Source of the DNA: Gammaproteobacteria bacterium
Lineage (GTDB): Bacteria; Pseudomonadota; Gammaproteobacteria; Eutrophobiales; Eutrophobiaceae
Assembly: GCA_947480335.1 (NCBI GenBank)
Contig: CANKCB010000012.1
Span: 1-64,000, forward strand
Length of the DNA: 64,000 nucleotides
Direction of reading: 5' to 3'
The notes under the pieces were generated by a model. It did not search any database. It saw nothing but the letters and a program-made list of their open reading frames with translations, and was not told the origin of the DNA. This document shows positions 1-9,655 of this stretch, piece by piece; position 1 is the first letter of the stretch, and each line of letters begins with the position of its first letter. The translations under genes and the position numbers were made by a program.

Positions 1-576
1 AATAAAGATCACCAGTGTATTGGAACGCTTGATATTACCCGTCAGTTTGCGCAGCGCCTGGGACATCAAGCGTGCCTGTAGTCCCATATGACTGTCACCC
101 ATATCACCTTCAATTTCTGCCTTCGGTGTCAATGCCGCGACCGAGTCGATAATAACCAGATCCACAGCACTGGATCTGACCAGCATGTCGGTGATTTCCA
201 GAGCCTGTTCACCGGTATCCGGTTGTGATATCAGCAAATCCTCAATTTTCACGCCAAGCTTTTCGGCATATTTCGGATCCATCGCATGTTCCGCATCGAC
301 GAATGCCGCCGTGCCCCCTGCTTTCTGGATTTCCGCTGCAACCTGTAACGCCAGTGTGGTTTTGCCGGAAGATTCAGGTCCATAAATCTCGACGACACGT
401 CCGCGCGGAAAACCACCAATTCCCAGGGCTATATCCAGCCCCAAAGAACCTGTCGACACTGATTCGACATCATGCGATATAGAGCCTTCACCCATACGCA
501 TGATTGAACCCTTGCCAAACTGTTTCTCTATCTGGCCCAGGGCTATATTCAAGGCTTGTTTCTTTTTCTCATCCAT
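1..576 (-). CDS. recA: RecA recombinase, N-terminal part
   Basis: This is the DNA strand-exchange and SOS co-protease RecA, cut by the left window edge: about 192 N-terminal residues are present and the C-terminal part is missing. Reading the minus strand from the ATG at 574-576 gives a protein starting [20 protein letters not shown], followed by the Walker A motif GPESSGKTT and the Walker B region LVVIDSVAAL. The reading is unbroken to the edge. The next gene upstream is pncC, the same order as in many gammaproteobacteria. I found no clear LexA operator upstream, although a short CTGTACAG palindrome lies about 30 bp ahead of the start. Confidence 0.97.
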   Translation of the reverse strand, partial: MDEKKKQALNIALGQIEKQFGKGSIMRMGEGSISHDVESVSTGSLGLDIALGIGGFPRGRVVEIYGPESSGKTTLALQVAAEIQKAGGTAAFVDAEHAMDPKYAEKLGVKIEDLLISQPDTGEQALEITDMLVRSSAVDLVIIDSVAALTPKAEIEGDMGDSHMGLQARLMSQALRKLTGNIKRSNTLVIFI

Positions 577-784
577 TGATTTAATCTCCACTGAATTGGT
601 TTACTGTACAGGGATTATCCCACAAAATTCGGCCAAGGTAAGTGGTCCAAACTGATAGAACCCGAATTTGTATCTACCGATAGGACTATTCGTTAAAACC
701 GTCCAGTTTCCGGTTGTTTATTGAGATTGCAGGCTAAGCCTTTGTTTAACTTGGCTGACAATCGTCATCTGGTAACTCTTGCTA

Positions 785-1282
785 TCAACTGACATGCTGG
801 TCGATGAAATTAATCAAGCCTTGTATCGCCATCAACACCGACTGCTCTCGTATGGCGACTCTGTCCCCTTCAAACTGCAAGGTAGTGGAGCTCAGATTGT
901 GCTCATCTGCCCAGGCAAAACAAACCATGCCCACCGGTTTCTGTTCTGTGCCGCCATCGGGCCCGGCAATACCCGTCACCGCCACACTGATATGGGCATG
1001 ACTGTTTAGCAGTGCTCCTCTGGCCATCTCAATTGCTGTGAATTCACTCACCGCACCTAAATTTTCCAGTGTGAGTGCTGTCACCCCCAACATTTCCATT
1101 TTCGATGAATTTGAGTAGGTAATAAATCCACGTTCAAACCAGCGTGAACTGCCGGCGCGATCTGTCATCGCTCTGGCGATACCTCCACCAGTACATGACT
1201 CAGCCACCACGACCATCCTGTCACATGCCAGCAAGGCATTTCCAATTGTTTCTACCAGTAAGGAGACTGTTTGTTCAGACAT
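785..1282 (-). CDS. pncC: Nicotinamide-nucleotide amidase PncC (CinA C-terminal domain)
   Basis: This 165-residue protein is a stand-alone CinA C-terminal domain. The family deamidates nicotinamide mononucleotide to nicotinate mononucleotide in pyridine nucleotide recycling. Visible signatures are VVVAESCTGGGIARAMT near the N-terminus, FITYSNSSKMEMLGV, and the glycine-rich AVTGIAGPDGGTEQKPVG. The length matches single-domain PncC proteins, which lack the N-terminal molybdopterin-like domain of full CinA. It lies 208 bp upstream of recA on the same strand and is 3 bp from tadA, so tadA and pncC are probably co-transcribed. Confidence 0.93.
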   Translation of the reverse strand: MSEQTVSLLVETIGNALLACDRMVVVAESCTGGGIARAMTDRAGSSRWFERGFITYSNSSKMEMLGVTALTLENLGAVSEFTAIEMARGALLNSHAHISVAVTGIAGPDGGTEQKPVGMVCFAWADEHNLSSTTLQFEGDRVAIREQSVLMAIQGLINFIDQHVS

Positions 1283-1285
1283 CGG

Positions 1286-1786
<501 letters not shown>

Positions 1787-1939
1787 TCACACCTGCACAT
1801 TGCAGGGGGTATCCCTGCATATACATCAGGGTTTGTTATTCCCCAACTGGGAGGCTTGCGCCACACAGCTCACTGATCCAATTTTTCATTACTATTCATT
1901 AGGTTACAACTAGACCGGGTCTCTGGCTATTCCGCTATT

Positions 1940-2590
1940 TCAAAACAGGAAGTTGTCAATAAGCCGCTGTAATCTGAATACAACTGGCATAAACAAGTTA
2001 CTGAGTATGCCGGTGAACATCAGTAACAGGACTATCATCATGCCGTAGGCTTCCAGTCGGTTATACATTATTGACAAGCGAACAGGTAACAATGCACTGA
2101 CAATGCGACTGCCATCCAAAGGTGGTATCGGTATCAGGTTTAATACCATTAATGTGATATTGATAAAGATTCCAGCCATCGACATGGCGACAAATGGCAA
2201 GGCATAGTTCTGCTCCGCCACGCCTGAGATCAGCATCAACTTCAATAACAGGGTCCAGAAAATCAACATCAGCAGGTTTGCGGCGGGTCCGGCAACAGCA
2301 ACCCAGGCCATGTCATGACGGGGCTTACGCAAGTTGCGCCAGTCCACCGGAACCGGTTTTGCCCAACCAAGCAGAAATGGTGTAAAGATTAGCATCACAA
2401 TCGGCACAAGTATGGTCCCAACCGGATCGATGTGTTTGAATGGATTGAGCGTTAACCTGCCCATCAACCTTGCAGTCTGGTCGCCCAGCTTGCTCGCGAC
2501 CCAACCATGAGCCACTTCATGAACAGTAATTGCAAAAATTACCGGTATTGAATAGATAATTATCTTCTGGACCAGGCTAAACTCAGGCAT
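1940..2590 (-). CDS. M50-family (site-2-protease-like) membrane metalloprotease
   Basis: A 216-residue polytopic inner-membrane protein of peptidase family M50. The zinc motif HEVAH lies at residues 24-28 in the first membrane segment, and the second conserved motif NLIPIPPLDGSRI lies in the last third, supplying the third zinc ligand (Asp). Several hydrophobic segments are present and there is no PDZ domain, so it belongs to the small stand-alone group rather than RseP. Substrates of this group are mostly unknown. The next gene upstream on the same strand is ttcA, about 27 bp away, so the two may be co-transcribed. Confidence 0.88.
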   Translation of the reverse strand: MPEFSLVQKIIIYSIPVIFAITVHEVAHGWVASKLGDQTARLMGRLTLNPFKHIDPVGTILVPIVMLIFTPFLLGWAKPVPVDWRNLRKPRHDMAWVAVAGPAANLLMLIFWTLLLKLMLISGVAEQNYALPFVAMSMAGIFINITLMVLNLIPIPPLDGSRIVSALLPVRLSIMYNRLEAYGMMIVLLLMFTGILSNLFMPVVFRLQRLIDNFLF

Positions 2591-2617
2591 GCCCGTTCAT
2601 CCTGGTGCTAGTCGTTT

Positions 2618-3463
2618 TCAATCCTGCACTTCCGACCAACCGGCAGTCTGATCAGACCTTGTTTCCCGCTTTTGCCCCAGATGCTTGAAATCATAGGCAT
2701 TAAAATCGGCAAGATGAGAAGGTACGATATTCTGGACAGCAGCAAAGATTGTCTCCACCCTGCCAGGATATTTTTGATTCCAATCATTGAGTAACTGTTT
2801 CATTGCCTTACGCTGCAAATGTTCCTGCGAGCCACACAAATTACAGGGAATGATCGGAAACCCTTTGGACACAGCATATTGCTTGATATCGCTTTCCTTA
2901 CAATAGGCCATTGGGCGTATGACCACATGCGCACCATCATCACTGAGCAGTTTCGGTGGCATCGCTTTAAGCTTTCCGCCATAGAACATGTTCAAAAACA
3001 GGGTTTCAATAATGTCATCCCGATGGTGACCCAGTGCAATCTTGGTGTATCCCTGTTCCTTGGCAAACCGGTACAAAATACCACGGCGCAAGCGTGAACA
3101 AAGTCCGCACATGGTCTTGCCTTCTTCTACGACACGCTTGACCACACTGTAGGTGTCCCGTTCCAGAATATGATAAGGCACCCCGAGTTTGCCCAGATAT
3201 TCCGGTAATACATGTTCTGGAAAGTCAGGCTGTTTCTGATCCAGATTTACTGCTACCAACTCAAAACTGACCGGTGCATTACGTTGTAGACTGAGCAGAA
3301 CGTCCAGCATTGAGTAGGAATCAGCGCCACCCGACAGGCAGACCATAACCCGATCGCCCTCTTCTATCATATTAAAATCTTCAATAGCCGTACCGACATT
3401 ACGCCGCAGGCGTTTCTGCAACTTGTTAAAGTCGTATTCTTCTTTTCTGGAAACGGCTTCCAT
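2618..3463 (-). CDS. ttcA: tRNA 2-thiocytidine synthetase TtcA
   Basis: TtcA is an iron-sulfur, ATP-dependent enzyme that thiolates cytidine 32 of several tRNAs. The 281-residue protein carries the PP-loop [12 protein letters not shown] at residues 42-53 and the cysteines expected to bind the cluster: Cys119 and Cys122 ([11 protein letters not shown]) and Cys207 and Cys210 (IPCNLCGSQ). The GHHRDD motif is at 145-150. Length and motif order match characterised TtcA. The start ATG follows a 150-bp gap that ends at the cold-shock gene's terminator. Confidence 0.95.
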   Translation of the reverse strand: MEAVSRKEEYDFNKLQKRLRRNVGTAIEDFNMIEEGDRVMVCLSGGADSYSMLDVLLSLQRNAPVSFELVAVNLDQKQPDFPEHVLPEYLGKLGVPYHILERDTYSVVKRVVEEGKTMCGLCSRLRRGILYRFAKEQGYTKIALGHHRDDIIETLFLNMFYGGKLKAMPPKLLSDDGAHVVIRPMAYCKESDIKQYAVSKGFPIIPCNLCGSQEHLQRKAMKQLLNDWNQKYPGRVETIFAAVQNIVPSHLADFNAYDFKHLGQKRETRSDQTAGWSEVQD

Positions 3464-3573
3464 CTTGGCACTTTACCCTGATAATTGTAAAAATTGATTA
3501 TACGCAGATCAGGCTCTGGCTGAAATGACTGTATTTACGGGCTGTTTGGCAACGATTTAATCTTGTTACAGAT

Positions 3574-3598
3574 AAAAAACCCCGCACTTGGCGGGGTT
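3574..3598 (-). terminator. Rho-independent terminator of the cold-shock gene
   Basis: Read on the minus strand, AACCCCGC, loop CAAGT and GCGGGGTT form an 8-bp GC-rich stem followed by a run of T. It lies 24 bp downstream of the cold-shock gene's stop codon on the same strand, the usual place for an intrinsic terminator. Confidence 0.9.
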
Positions 3599-3621
3599 GT
3601 ACATTCCAGACAACAGCTTGC

Positions 3622-3837
3622 TCACGCTTCCTGTTGCTGCACCATCACTTCAACTGCATGGTATCCTTTTGGGCCCTGCTCTGCCTGATAAGTGACGCTT
3701 TGACCTTCAGCCAGCGTTTTGTAACCTTCCGACTTGATCGCCGAGTAATGCACAAATATATCTGCTCCCCCGTCTTTTGGTTCGATAAATCCAAAGCCCT
3801 TCGCATTATTAAACCACTTAACAATACCATTACCCAT
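3622..3837 (-). CDS. Cold-shock domain protein (CspA family)
   Basis: A 71-residue single cold-shock domain, which binds single-stranded RNA or DNA and destabilises secondary structure. RNP1 is visible as KGFGFIEP and RNP2 as DIFVHYSAI. The N-terminus [16 protein letters not shown] is canonical. The start follows a G-rich stretch (GGGGGGCTTTAG) that may act as the ribosome binding site. About 245 bp without a gene lies between it and typA, enough for the long 5' leader typical of csp genes, but I cannot assign a thermosensor structure. Confidence 0.92.
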   Translation of the reverse strand: MGNGIVKWFNNAKGFGFIEPKDGGADIFVHYSAIKSEGYKTLAEGQSVTYQAEQGPKGYHAVEVMVQQQEA

Positions 3838-4051
3838 CTAAAGCCCCCCCATCTATAGAAAAATAGTGAATATGCAGCTGGTAAATATAACCGGCAGGAA
3901 CGACTTGAATTTCACACCAGATACTACCAATTCCCCTGTTTACTGCATGCTCAAAAACCAGAATAGACCAGATTTTCCGGTTTTGGCAAATTCCCGCCGG
4001 TTATTTCTGACCAGAATGTAGTATCCGGCTATATAAAAAACCTGATTCATG

Positions 4052-4057
4052 TATAAT
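4052..4057 (+). promoter_or_regulatory. Possible -10 element of typA
   Basis: A perfect TATAAT lies 26 bp before the typA start codon. No good -35 hexamer is seen at 16-18 bp upstream, so the call rests on the -10 alone. Confidence 0.4.
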
Positions 4058-4082
4058 TCGCCGCCTTTTAAAGACAGCCCGT

Positions 4083-5906
4083 ATGACAGACAAAATTCGA
4101 AATATCGCCATTATCGCTCACGTTGATCATGGCAAAACTACACTGGTTGACCAGTTGTTGACCCAATCAGGAACTTTCAGTAGTCGTGCCGTCATGCCAG
4201 AACGGGTGATGGACTCTAACGATCTGGAAAAAGAAAGAGGCATTACCATCCTGGCCAAAAACACGGCACTGGACTGGAAAGGCTACCGTATCAATATCAT
4301 AGATACTCCGGGACACGCTGATTTTGGTGGAGAAGTAGAGCGTGTCTTGTCGATGGCAGATTCCGTATTGTTGTTGATCGATGCCGTTGATGGTCCGATG
4401 CCGCAGACCCGCTTTGTCACCCAGAAAGCTCTTGCGCGAGGACTGAATCCGATCGTCGTCATTAACAAAATTGACCGTGATGGCGCCAGACCGGGCTGGT
4501 GTGTGGATCAGACCTTTGACCTGTTTGATAGGCTCGGTGCCAATGACAAACAGCTCGACTTCCCTGTGATTTATGCCTCGGCAAAACAGGGCTACAGCGG
4601 TGCCGACATGCAACATATCGAACAGAATATGGATCCGCTGTTCCGTGCCATCATTGAACACGTCCCCGCACCCGCAGTCGATGTCAACGGCCCATTCCAG
4701 TTACAAATTAGTGCACTCGACTATAACAACTATGTCGGCATGATCGGTATCGGTCGTATCACTCGTGGTGAGATTAAACCGAATACGACGATTGCGAACG
4801 TCAAGGCGGACGGAACCATCAAACGCGGCAAGATTATGGCAATATACCGTCTGCTCGGTATTGAGCGGACTGAAATCGAAAAGGCTTCAGCCGGTGATAT
4901 TATTGCAATCAGCGGTATTGAGGAACTAAACATCTCCGACACACTGTGCCACCCGGATACCCCGGAAAAATTGCCGGCATTAATCGTAGATGAACCGACC
5001 CTGACAATGACCTTCCAGATCAATGACTCCCCGTTTAACGGCAATGATGGTAAATATGTTACCTCCAGACAGATTCGTGAACGTCTGTTCCATGAGTTAA
5101 AACATAATGTGTCACTACGCGTTGAAGAAACTGAAGACCCTGATAAATTCAAGGTGTCCGGTCGCGGCGAACTGCACTTGGGTATCCTGATTGAAAACAT
5201 GCGCCGCGAAGGTTATGAATTCAGTGTATCGAGACCCGAGGCCATACTGAAAGAAATTGATGGCGAACGCTGCGAACCTTATGAACAACTGACCGTGGAT
5301 ATGGAAGCTACCTATCAGGGTGCTGCGATGGAAATGCTGGGCAACCGCGGTGGTGAACTGGTCGATATGATCCCGGATGGTCGAGGTCGCGTACGTCTGG
5401 ACTATGTCATTCCAGCCAGAGGTATTATTGGTTTCCGTACTGACTATCTGACTGCCACAGCAGGCACAGGTTTAATCTATCATGTGTTCGATCATTACGG
5501 CCCGTACAAGAAATCGATCCGTAACCAACGTGCCAATGGCGTGCTGATATCCAATGGCGAAGGCAAGGCACTGGCCTATGCGCTGTTCAACCTGCAGGAA
5601 CGTGGCCAGCTGATGATCGGTCACGGTACCGAGGTCTATGAAGGCATGGTTATCGGTTTGCATTCACGCGACAATGATCTGGTCGTCAATCCAATAAAAG
5701 GTAAACAGCTGACCAATATGCGTGCTGCCGGGAAGGATGATAACGTCATCCTGACACCACCTATGCGTTTGTCGCTGGAACGCGCACTGGAATTTATCAA
5801 TGACGACGAACTGGTCGAAATTACGCCAAAAAATATTCGTATCCGCAAGAAAAAACTGAAAGAACACGAGCGCAAGCGCACTGGACGTCAAGCAGAACTG
5901 GCCTGA
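4083..5906 (+). CDS. typA: Ribosome-associated GTPase TypA/BipA
   Basis: TypA/BipA is a translational GTPase related to EF-G that helps 50S subunit assembly and stress adaptation. The 607-residue protein starts [20 protein letters not shown] (G1 loop). It has the switch region [24 protein letters not shown] (G3) and VVINKIDR (G4), followed by the EF-G-like domains and the conserved [15 protein letters not shown]. Length and order are typical. It is a single gene, followed within 6 bp by a perfect hairpin. Confidence 0.97.
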   Translation: MTDKIRNIAIIAHVDHGKTTLVDQLLTQSGTFSSRAVMPERVMDSNDLEKERGITILAKNTALDWKGYRINIIDTPGHADFGGEVERVLSMADSVLLLIDAVDGPMPQTRFVTQKALARGLNPIVVINKIDRDGARPGWCVDQTFDLFDRLGANDKQLDFPVIYASAKQGYSGADMQHIEQNMDPLFRAIIEHVPAPAVDVNGPFQLQISALDYNNYVGMIGIGRITRGEIKPNTTIANVKADGTIKRGKIMAIYRLLGIERTEIEKASAGDIIAISGIEELNISDTLCHPDTPEKLPALIVDEPTLTMTFQINDSPFNGNDGKYVTSRQIRERLFHELKHNVSLRVEETEDPDKFKVSGRGELHLGILIENMRREGYEFSVSRPEAILKEIDGERCEPYEQLTVDMEATYQGAAMEMLGNRGGELVDMIPDGRGRVRLDYVIPARGIIGFRTDYLTATAGTGLIYHVFDHYGPYKKSIRNQRANGVLISNGEGKALAYALFNLQERGQLMIGHGTEVYEGMVIGLHSRDNDLVVNPIKGKQLTNMRAAGKDDNVILTPPMRLSLERALEFINDDELVEITPKNIRIRKKKLKEHERKRTGRQAELA

Positions 5907-5911
5907 GACTG

Positions 5912-5939
5912 TTAGGGGCACAGCATGCTGTGCCCCTAA
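5912..5939 (+). terminator. Perfect 28-bp palindrome after typA
   Basis: A perfect inverted repeat with 14-nt arms (first arm TTAGGGGCACAGCA) starts 6 bp after the typA stop. It would form a very stable hairpin. The sequence after it (AATACCTTG) is not a real T-run, so it may be a terminator, a transcript-stabilising hairpin, or a terminator helped by another factor. Confidence 0.6.
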
Positions 5940-5984
5940 AATACCTTGCTGCACCCCTGCCAGAAAAACCGTATCGCAAAATGG

Positions 5985-6013
5985 TTGACACTTTAATTAG
6001 CTCTGCATACTCT
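5985..6013 (+). promoter_or_regulatory. Probable sigma70 promoter for the TRAP genes
   Basis: A consensus -35 TTGACA (5985-5990) is followed after 17 bp by a -10-like TACTCT (6008-6013). The transcript would start about 35-40 bp before the ATG of the TRAP solute-binding gene. The -10 is imperfect. Confidence 0.5.
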
Positions 6014-6055
6014 CCCACGGAGATTTAACTTTTAGTTACTGTTTCGGGGGATTAA

Positions 6056-7030
6056 ATGTACCGGTCATCAGTCCGCAATCTATTCATCATCAGCCTCGTC
6101 TTTAACAGTTTGATGCTTCCTCGTGCTGTCAGTGCACAGCAAGGCACACTGCAATTACTGACACTACCAGCCGGTTCGATGGCCTATGGTGTAGGCGTGA
6201 CACTCGCTGCCACGATTACCCGTAATTCCCCGTACACAACTATTATTGCCGGTTACGGTGGGGCCCAGGTCATTGTGCCTATGCTTGAAAGTGGTCGCGC
6301 CGAACTCGCCCTGATAAATGCCAATGATGCAGCGCAGGGTTTTCGGGGAGAGTTACCCTTTCACAAGGCCAATAATAATCTGCGTTTGATTTCGAATGCG
6401 TATGCGAATACCGTCGGTATCATCGTTGCCCGTGATTCAGACATCAAATCAATCAGCGATATCCGCGGCAAGCGAGTAACAGGGGCCTTTTCATCACATA
6501 AATCCTGCGAACAACTGGCCGAGGCTCAAATGGCGAATATGGGATTGACGCGTGATGATGTGAAAATTGTGCCAGTCAGCAGCCCTGTGGCTTCAGTTGA
6601 AGCATTGTCAGAAGGTCGTGCTGATGTGGCCTTATGTGCCACTCCCGGCATGCCGGCAATACTGGAGGCTGGTACCAAAATTGGCATACGCTATATCAGC
6701 CTGGATCCTTCTGCAGCAGCCGTGCAAAACATGAAGGCTGTCTTCACTGCCGGTGCAATTGCGCTCGAACCCAAGGGAGCCATTCCCGATCTGACCGAAG
6801 ACACCTATTTTCTCGAATACGATTATTATCTTGTTGGCAGCACACATCTGGCCGATACCGCCGTAAAACAAATACTGACTGTGCTGTGGGATCAACATGA
6901 CAATCTCGTAAAGGAAAACCGCGAGTTTTCCTCCTGGTCGCCGGCACGTATGGCCCTGCCGGGCAGTACCATTCCTTATCACCCAGCTGCGATTGAATTT
7001 TTCAAAAGCAAAGGCATCACGCTTCCCTGA
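6056..7030 (+). CDS. TAXI-family TRAP transporter solute-binding protein
   Basis: A periplasmic binding protein of 324 residues with an N-terminal signal peptide ending near AVSAQQ. The TAXI signature is visible in LPAGSMAYGVGVTLAATIT near the start of the mature protein, followed by ELALINANDAAQGF, DIRGKRVTGAFSSHKSCEQ and a C-terminal YHPAAIEFFKSKGI. TAXI proteins deliver carboxylates, amino acids or related solutes to TRAP permeases. The permease gene begins 5 bp downstream, which supports the assignment. The substrate cannot be told from the sequence. Confidence 0.9.
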   Translation: MYRSSVRNLFIISLVFNSLMLPRAVSAQQGTLQLLTLPAGSMAYGVGVTLAATITRNSPYTTIIAGYGGAQVIVPMLESGRAELALINANDAAQGFRGELPFHKANNNLRLISNAYANTVGIIVARDSDIKSISDIRGKRVTGAFSSHKSCEQLAEAQMANMGLTRDDVKIVPVSSPVASVEALSEGRADVALCATPGMPAILEAGTKIGIRYISLDPSAAAVQNMKAVFTAGAIALEPKGAIPDLTEDTYFLEYDYYLVGSTHLADTAVKQILTVLWDQHDNLVKENREFSSWSPARMALPGSTIPYHPAAIEFFKSKGITLP

Positions 7031-7035
7031 TAAAC

Positions 7036-8934
7036 ATGAAGACGAACAGCATCAGGACGGCATCACTACTCCTGCGCGCCTTGTTATTGATTACCGGCGC
7101 AGCCTTTGTATTTGATGTGCCAGCCGACTATTTTGGCATGGCCATCTGGCAGGAACAGATTGGACTGGTCATGATTGGGCTGGTCAGTGCCGATATTTTT
7201 ATACTTTATAATCTGTCAGGCAAACACCGCATTGAAAATAATCTCGCCTCGTCTAAAGTCGATCTGATCCTTGCTCTGATTTCTCTCATCGTATTCAGTT
7301 ATTCCACCTGGAATTTTGCAGAACTGGTTGAATACGGTTATCTGGATAATCCACGCGGACTGGCTGTTTCTATCGCGGCCATCCTGCTGGTCTGCGAAAC
7401 CACCCGTCGCACCTGTGGTTGGTCGTTGGTGGTGGTTCTGTTCGGGTTCTTGGTATATGGATTGACCGCCAGCCATTTCACCGGTCTGCTACAAGGTCGA
7501 GAAGTCGGTCTGTACGAGCTGATTACCTACACTGTACTGGATCCAAGTGGTTTACTGGGTTCGTCACTGACTGTTGTGACCACAACCGTGCTCGCCTTTG
7601 TAGTATTTGGCGCCACCTTGTTTGGACTTGGAGGAGGCAAGCTGTTTCTGGATCTGGCCATTTCCGGTATGCGTGGTAATCGTGGCGGTGCCGGGAAAAG
7701 TGCCATTATTGCCTCCACACTGTTTGGTACCATATCAGGTAGCGCTGTCAGCAATGTAGTCACCATCGGTATCGTCACCATACCGTTGATGGTACGTTCC
7801 GGCTTTAGCAAAAACGATGCGGCCGCCATTGAAGCGGTTGCCTCTACAGGCGGACAGATCATGCCACCCATCATGGGTTCTGCTGCGTTTATCATGGCCG
7901 ATATGCTGGCGATACCTTATTCGAACGTGGCCAAGGCCGCATTATTACCGGCATTGTTATATTACTTCACCCTGTTTCTGCAGGTTCATTTCCGCGCAGC
8001 AAAACAGAATATCCGCGCGCTCGACACAGCTGAAATTCCGCCAGCGCGGGAGACCTTGCGACAGTATTGGCCATTTTTGATTCCGGTGGCTGTGCTGGTG
8101 TATCTGCTTTTCAGTAGCACCATACCTCCGCAAAAACTGGCGTTTATTTCGGCAGCGATTTGTGTAGTAGCTGCAATGATGACACCGATGCGTCCGACAC
8201 GGGAACGCGTAATCAGCATCATTGATGCCACTGGTTCGGGCATGATCAGTATTATTCCGGCAGTCGCTGTTGCCGGAATCATGATAGGCATCCTGTCGAT
8301 TACCGGTCTCGGTTTTACCTTTGGCATGAGTGTCGTCGATCAGGCCAGTGGTAATCTGTTTTTATTGTTGGTCCTGACTGCGCTCGCCTCTCTGGTACTT
8401 GGCCTCGGACTGCCAACCACTGCCGTATATATCGTCATGGTTGGACTGGTTGCACCAGCGCTCATCACAGCTGGCGTTCCCGATCTGGCGGCGCATCTTT
8501 TTGTATTTTATTTTGGAGTGTTGTCCATGATCACTCCTCCCGTGTGTCTGGCCGCGATGGCAGCCGCATCCATTGCCGGCAGTGATTTTATGCAAACCGG
8601 ATTTTCGGCCATGAAACTCGCCTTCACCGGATTTTTTGTTCCATTTTTGTTTGTGCTGGCACCAGGACTGTTATCGTTTGACGTATTGAGTGGCCACTAC
8701 TGGCTGCAGGTCATAAGTGTATTAATCGGTTTTACCTTGCTGGCATCCGCTTTTGAAGGCTACCTGTTCAAATTACTGGGTAGACCTGAACGTTACATGA
8801 TGGTCATTCTGTCCATGTTGTTATTTGGCAGTTTGACCAGACCATTCTGGAGTCTGTTATTTGTTGGAGCAATTACGGCATGGCTACTGTGGATGTATAA
8901 CACCAACCGGAATCAATCTGCGCTGGTCAGATAA
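7036..8934 (+). CDS. TRAP transporter fused permease (small and large subunits, 4TM/12TM)
   Basis: This 632-residue inner-membrane protein is the fused DctQ-DctM-type permease that normally pairs with TAXI binding proteins. The N-terminal third holds about four membrane segments (DctQ-like). The rest is the DctM-like translocator, with the conserved GGKLFLDLAISGMRGNRGGAGKSAII, GTISGSAVSNVVTIG, ASTGGQIMPPIMGSAAFIM and GLGLPTTAVYIVM. These are hallmark motifs of TRAP large subunits. Import is expected to use a sodium or proton gradient. It is translated directly after the binding protein. Confidence 0.93.
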   Translation: MKTNSIRTASLLLRALLLITGAAFVFDVPADYFGMAIWQEQIGLVMIGLVSADIFILYNLSGKHRIENNLASSKVDLILALISLIVFSYSTWNFAELVEYGYLDNPRGLAVSIAAILLVCETTRRTCGWSLVVVLFGFLVYGLTASHFTGLLQGREVGLYELITYTVLDPSGLLGSSLTVVTTTVLAFVVFGATLFGLGGGKLFLDLAISGMRGNRGGAGKSAIIASTLFGTISGSAVSNVVTIGIVTIPLMVRSGFSKNDAAAIEAVASTGGQIMPPIMGSAAFIMADMLAIPYSNVAKAALLPALLYYFTLFLQVHFRAAKQNIRALDTAEIPPARETLRQYWPFLIPVAVLVYLLFSSTIPPQKLAFISAAICVVAAMMTPMRPTRERVISIIDATGSGMISIIPAVAVAGIMIGILSITGLGFTFGMSVVDQASGNLFLLLVLTALASLVLGLGLPTTAVYIVMVGLVAPALITAGVPDLAAHLFVFYFGVLSMITPPVCLAAMAAASIAGSDFMQTGFSAMKLAFTGFFVPFLFVLAPGLLSFDVLSGHYWLQVISVLIGFTLLASAFEGYLFKLLGRPERYMMVILSMLLFGSLTRPFWSLLFVGAITAWLLWMYNTNRNQSALVR

Positions 8935-8958
8935 TTCCGGTTGATTTTGAACGCGCTG

Positions 8959-9261
8959 TCAGTTGTCGGTTACTAACGAAGGCCCGATACGATTGACCCG
9001 GATTGAATCACGATAAAAGCTTGGATGCAGTGGATCCAGTCTGACTTTCACCGCTGCCTTCTCTCCACCATAACCATCCGGATAGATCACCACATCTTCA
9101 GCAGGTAGCAGCCTGTCCATCAGTTTCATCGAACCATCCGGAAAGATGGTCAATATTTCCGGTTCTTTTTTGTCAGCGACGATCGGTGCTGCACCACACG
9201 CAGCCAACAGCGAAATCGCCAAAACCAGGCTGACTAACTTTACTTTTGATAAGTACATCAC
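8959..9261 (-). CDS. Small predicted lipoprotein of unknown function
   Basis: A 100-residue protein with a typical lipoprotein signal: lysines near the start, a hydrophobic stretch, and the lipobox LLAAC at about residues 18-22. The mature part contains two similar phrases, LTIFPDGSMKLM and DVVIYPDGYGGE, which may be a short repeat. I do not recognise the family. It is convergent with the TRAP permease gene and stands alone. Confidence 0.65.
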   Translation of the reverse strand: MMYLSKVKLVSLVLAISLLAACGAAPIVADKKEPEILTIFPDGSMKLMDRLLPAEDVVIYPDGYGGEKAAVKVRLDPLHPSFYRDSIRVNRIGPSLVTDN

Positions 9262-9655
9262 ACTACACCTCTTTTATTAACTCTTTGATGTAACTATAGG
9301 ACATCTATAGAAAATAACTGAGACTATTTTCACAGTCAAGCAACTCTTTCGACCAGAAATTGTGGTTTATTTGTCATTTTCCAACGAAACATGGTATTAA
9401 CCCGTCGTTTTCACATCTTTTGTCGATGCTCAAAAACCCCGGTTTTTTTATTCATCTATTTACTTTGCCTGAAATTAATCAGCATTTTTGTCCCTGACAT
9501 TACCAACGATAATCAGTAAGGGTCTATCCTGTTATGTATCGAAAATAATAAGCGGTAGACCTCACGACTCGTGATTAAATATACTGAAGATTGAACAAGG
9601 GGAGACGTATTCACTACAACGGGTCCGGCCCTTTAATATCATCTACAACAGGGCT
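9262..9655 (+). other. Intergenic region upstream of the TonB receptor
   Basis: About 390 bp of AT-rich sequence separates the divergent lipoprotein and TonB-receptor genes, so it should hold both promoters. I see no open reading frame with coding character and no convincing Fur box or terminator. A short AAAAACC/GGTTTTT inverted repeat near 9436 leaves almost no loop, and I do not count it as a terminator. Confidence 0.5.

Noticed and set aside
604..612. Possible LexA box upstream of recA (CTGTACAG palindrome)
   Set aside because: It lacks the CTG-N10-CAG spacing of gammaproteobacterial LexA sites.
9436..9455. AAAAACCCCGGTTTTTTT as a terminator
   Set aside because: The inverted repeat leaves almost no loop and lies far from either gene's stop.
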